A DNA stretch of 7,954 bases from Cyclobacteriaceae bacterium. GTDB lineage: Bacteria > Bacteroidota > Bacteroidia > Cytophagales > Cyclobacteriaceae. Position numbers and translations under genes: made by a program. The notes beneath the pieces were generated by a model that saw nothing but the letters and a program-made list of their open reading frames with translations, did not search any database and was not told the DNA's origin. Positions 5,976 through 7,954 of this stretch are shown here, piece by piece; position 1 is the stretch's first letter, and every line of letters starts with the position of its first letter. The stretch spans positions 1 through 7,954 of the forward strand of contig JAIENH010000425.1 of assembly GCA_019751475.1 (NCBI GenBank). Direction: 5' to 3'.

Positions 5976-7153
5976 AGAAAGATTGGAAATATATCCTCTA
6001 TCTCTCGCTTGCCTTTGGTTTGTTCATCATAATACAGATGTTGGGGCCGAAGCAATATAGCTGGCTGCCCACCTATGCCGTGAAAGATAAAAATCCATTT
6101 GGTGGCTTCGTGCTGAAGGAATTGCTCCCCCAGATTTTCACAGAGAAAAAAATAAGTGTCACCAATCAAACACTCTACGAGTTGAAAGACACTATTCCGC
6201 CTAAGGAAAACATCATTATTCTGGCCCACAGTCTAAATCTTGAAAAAGAAGACAGTGAGGCCTTACTTACTTATGTGGCCGATGGCGGTCACGCCTTCAT
6301 GAGTGCCCAGTCATTCTATGGAAAGTTGGCTGATACGCTTCACCTCACCACCTATGATTATCTTTTCAAAAATGGATTGTACGAGCAACGGAAAGACACC
6401 TCGTATCTAAACTTTGTAAACCCGCAGCTTGACACCAGCGAGCATTTTATTTTCAGGCGGGAAAATATTCACAACTACTTTGGCAGATTTGATAGTACGC
6501 GTACTACCGTCATAGCGCGTAATGATTACAAGCAACCTGTTACGCTTCGCATAACCTGGGGAAAAGGAGAATTTATTTTCAATTGCACACCGCTGGCCTT
6601 CACCAATATCTATACGCTTCTCCGAAACAATCACGACTTTGTTTCAACCACGCTTTCACACCTGCCACTACAAAATATCCATTGGTTGCAATACTACAAT
6701 GTGGGTCGACTGGAGGCCGCCACTCCGCTGCGATTTATCCTTTCGCGCGAACCACTCGCCTGGGCCTACTACATCACGGTAGGATCACTGCTCTTGTTTA
6801 TGATCTTTGAAGCTAAACGCAAGCAGCGCATCATTCCCATCATCCGACCACTGGAAAACACATCACTCGAATTTGTAGGAACGATTGGGAATCTCTATTA
6901 CCAGCGAAGCGATCATAAAAACATTGCTGAAAAGAAAATCCTTTTCTTCTTTGACCAGGTGCGCACATCGTATTCACTGCTGCCGCAAACAGAAAATCTC
7001 CTATTATTGCTTGCCAAAAAATCAGGCAAGCCGCTGGAAGACGTTAAGCAATTGCTTCACTTGATCGAATCTATTCGGAAAAAAGAACGGATTGAAAAGG
7101 AAGAGTTAATTGAACTGAACAAACAAATTGAAAAATTCTGGACACGTAATTAA
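5972..7153 (+). CDS. DUF4350 domain-containing membrane protein
   Basis: 393 residues. There is one N-terminal membrane helix (about 7-25), then an extracytoplasmic DUF4350 region with the family's opening pattern: SWLPTYAVKDKNPFGGFVLKE (30-50, a proposed ligand-binding-like strand) and IIILAHSLNLEKEDSEALLTY (81-101, with VADGGHAFM after it), typical of the GATase1-like fold seen in this family. A second helix (about 262-280) returns the chain to the cytoplasm, where a charged helical tail (about 345-391) rich in Lys/Glu could form a coiled coil. The ATG overlaps the TGA of the DUF4129 gene (ATGA), so coupled translation is likely. In this cluster type the DUF4350 gene precedes or follows moxR; here moxR starts 23 bp downstream. 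No catalytic residues can be assigned. Confidence 0.9.
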   Translation: MKKDWKYILYLSLAFGLFIIIQMLGPKQYSWLPTYAVKDKNPFGGFVLKELLPQIFTEKKISVTNQTLYELKDTIPPKENIIILAHSLNLEKEDSEALLTYVADGGHAFMSAQSFYGKLADTLHLTTYDYLFKNGLYEQRKDTSYLNFVNPQLDTSEHFIFRRENIHNYFGRFDSTRTTVIARNDYKQPVTLRITWGKGEFIFNCTPLAFTNIYTLLRNNHDFVSTTLSHLPLQNIHWLQYYNVGRLEAATPLRFILSREPLAWAYYITVGSLLLFMIFEAKRKQRIIPIIRPLENTSLEFVGTIGNLYYQRSDHKNIAEKKILFFFDQVRTSYSLLPQTENLLLLLAKKSGKPLEDVKQLLHLIESIRKKERIEKEELIELNKQIEKFWTRN

Positions 7154-7176
7154 CAACACGATTTAAGATATTCTTT

Positions 7177-7954
7177 ATGCAAGAAAATGTTTTTGAAAAC
7201 CGGCTTGACCTGAGCAGCCTGCAACGAAGCGTAGAGCAAGTGCGTGCCGAAATCGGAAAAGTGATTGTCGGGCAGGGACCGATGGTCGATTTACTGTTGA
7301 CGGCACTCCTGGCAGACGGTCACGTGCTGATTGAAGGCGTGCCTGGCGTGGCCAAAACTCTCACAGCAAAACTGCTGGCGCGCGTTGTGTCGGTTGACTT
7401 TGCACGAATTCAATTCACCCCAGATTTGATGCCCTCGGATGTGTTGGGCACCTCAGTCTACAATCTGAAAAATTCTGAATTTGAATTTAAGCAGGGACCA
7501 ATCTTCTCCAATATTGTGTTGATCGATGAGATCAACCGCGCCCCTGCCAAAACGCAGGCTGCTCTTTTTGAAGTGATGGAAGAACGCCAGGTAACCATTG
7601 ACGGTCACACGTACAAAATGAAAAGTCCGTACCTGGTGGTGGCCACACAAAACCCCATTGAGCACGAGGGTACCTATCGCTTACCCGAGGCGCAACTTGA
7701 CCGGTTCCTGTTCAAAATCACTGTCACCTATCCGAGCGTGGAACAAGAAATTGACATTTTGACTCGCCAGCACCAGCGACAAGGCCAGCCGGCCACGGAG
7801 GAAGTTGTGCCGGTATTATCAGCCGATAATCTGAAAGCGTTTCGTGCGCTGGCCCAGCGTGTGCACCTGGAGAAAAATCTTCTCGCCTACATCGCACAAA
7901 TAATAAACGAGACGCGCAACAACCCTATGTTGTTTTTGGGTGCGTCTCCCCGTG
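7177..7954 (+). CDS. MoxR family AAA+ ATPase (3' end beyond the window)
   Basis: The first 259 residues of an expected 320-330 are visible. The motifs are intact: Walker A GVPGVAKT (54-61), Walker B IVLIDE (113-118, D117/E118), INRAPAKTQAALFEVMEE after it, sensor 1 in VVATQNP (N159), and the RLPEAQLDRF segment (168-177) with the likely arginine finger. The last codons, GASPR, begin sensor 2. This is a MoxR-type ATPase, a cytoplasmic AAA+ protein thought to remodel or mature partner proteins, usually with a vWA-domain or DUF58 partner encoded next to it. The 23-bp gap after the DUF4350 gene shows no promoter or terminator, so it belongs to the same operon. The downstream partner is not in the window. 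Confidence 0.97.
   Translation, partial: MQENVFENRLDLSSLQRSVEQVRAEIGKVIVGQGPMVDLLLTALLADGHVLIEGVPGVAKTLTAKLLARVVSVDFARIQFTPDLMPSDVLGTSVYNLKNSEFEFKQGPIFSNIVLIDEINRAPAKTQAALFEVMEERQVTIDGHTYKMKSPYLVVATQNPIEHEGTYRLPEAQLDRFLFKITVTYPSVEQEIDILTRQHQRQGQPATEEVVPVLSADNLKAFRALAQRVHLEKNLLAYIAQIINETRNNPMLFLGASPR

Noticed and set aside
5924..6229. Minus-strand open frame across the DUF4129/DUF4350 junction
   Set aside because: It lies antisense to two well-supported coupled genes and its product has no recognisable features.

Overview
The window looks like chromosomal DNA of a Bacteroidota bacterium, probably a Cytophagales-type genome. The evidence is the gene content (SpoIIM-like, DUF4129, DUF4350 and MoxR genes in a row), lipoproteins with Bacteroidota-style signal sequences, little sign of Shine-Dalgarno sites, and promoter-like elements of the TTTG / TAnnTTTG type. 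The base composition looks moderate. The genus assignment is inference from style only. Coding density is high and no gene-free stretch exceeds about 100 bp.

Left part, minus strand: a partial cytochrome b5-like heme/steroid-binding gene (1-149) follows an RDD-family membrane protein gene (146-853) with a 4-bp ATGA stop/start overlap. Middle: a plus-strand lipoprotein dipeptidase of peptidase family M19 (949-2190) and, convergent with it, a minus-strand lipoprotein of unknown function (2224 to about 3107). The unknown lipoprotein has an intact lipobox in frame but its only ATG is one base out of frame.

Right part, plus strand: a tight operon of SpoIIM-like membrane protein (3182-4147), multi-pass membrane protein (4125-5108), DUF4129 protein (5124-5975), DUF4350 protein (5972-7153) and the MoxR AAA+ ATPase (7177 to beyond the window end). 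A DUF58 (vWA-like) gene would be the usual next gene, but it lies outside the window. Together with the RDD gene this is a widespread MoxR-type cluster: a cytoplasmic AAA+ ATPase encoded with several membrane-anchored partners. It is usually interpreted as a membrane-linked chaperone or envelope maturation system, but its biochemical role is not settled. The dipeptidase and the lipoprotein sit between the RDD gene and the SpoIIM gene and may be later insertions into the cluster.

The two most interesting points are sequence-level. (1) A 34-bp near-perfect hairpin (5175-5208) lies in the 5' end of the DUF4129 gene. It separates a short ATG-AAG-CGT (5164-5172) from the signal peptide, as if a REP-like element had inserted at the original start. 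(2) The lipoprotein gene is frameshifted between its ATG and its signal peptide at one of two homopolymer runs. I saw no CRISPR array, tRNA, rRNA, insertion sequence or defence system.
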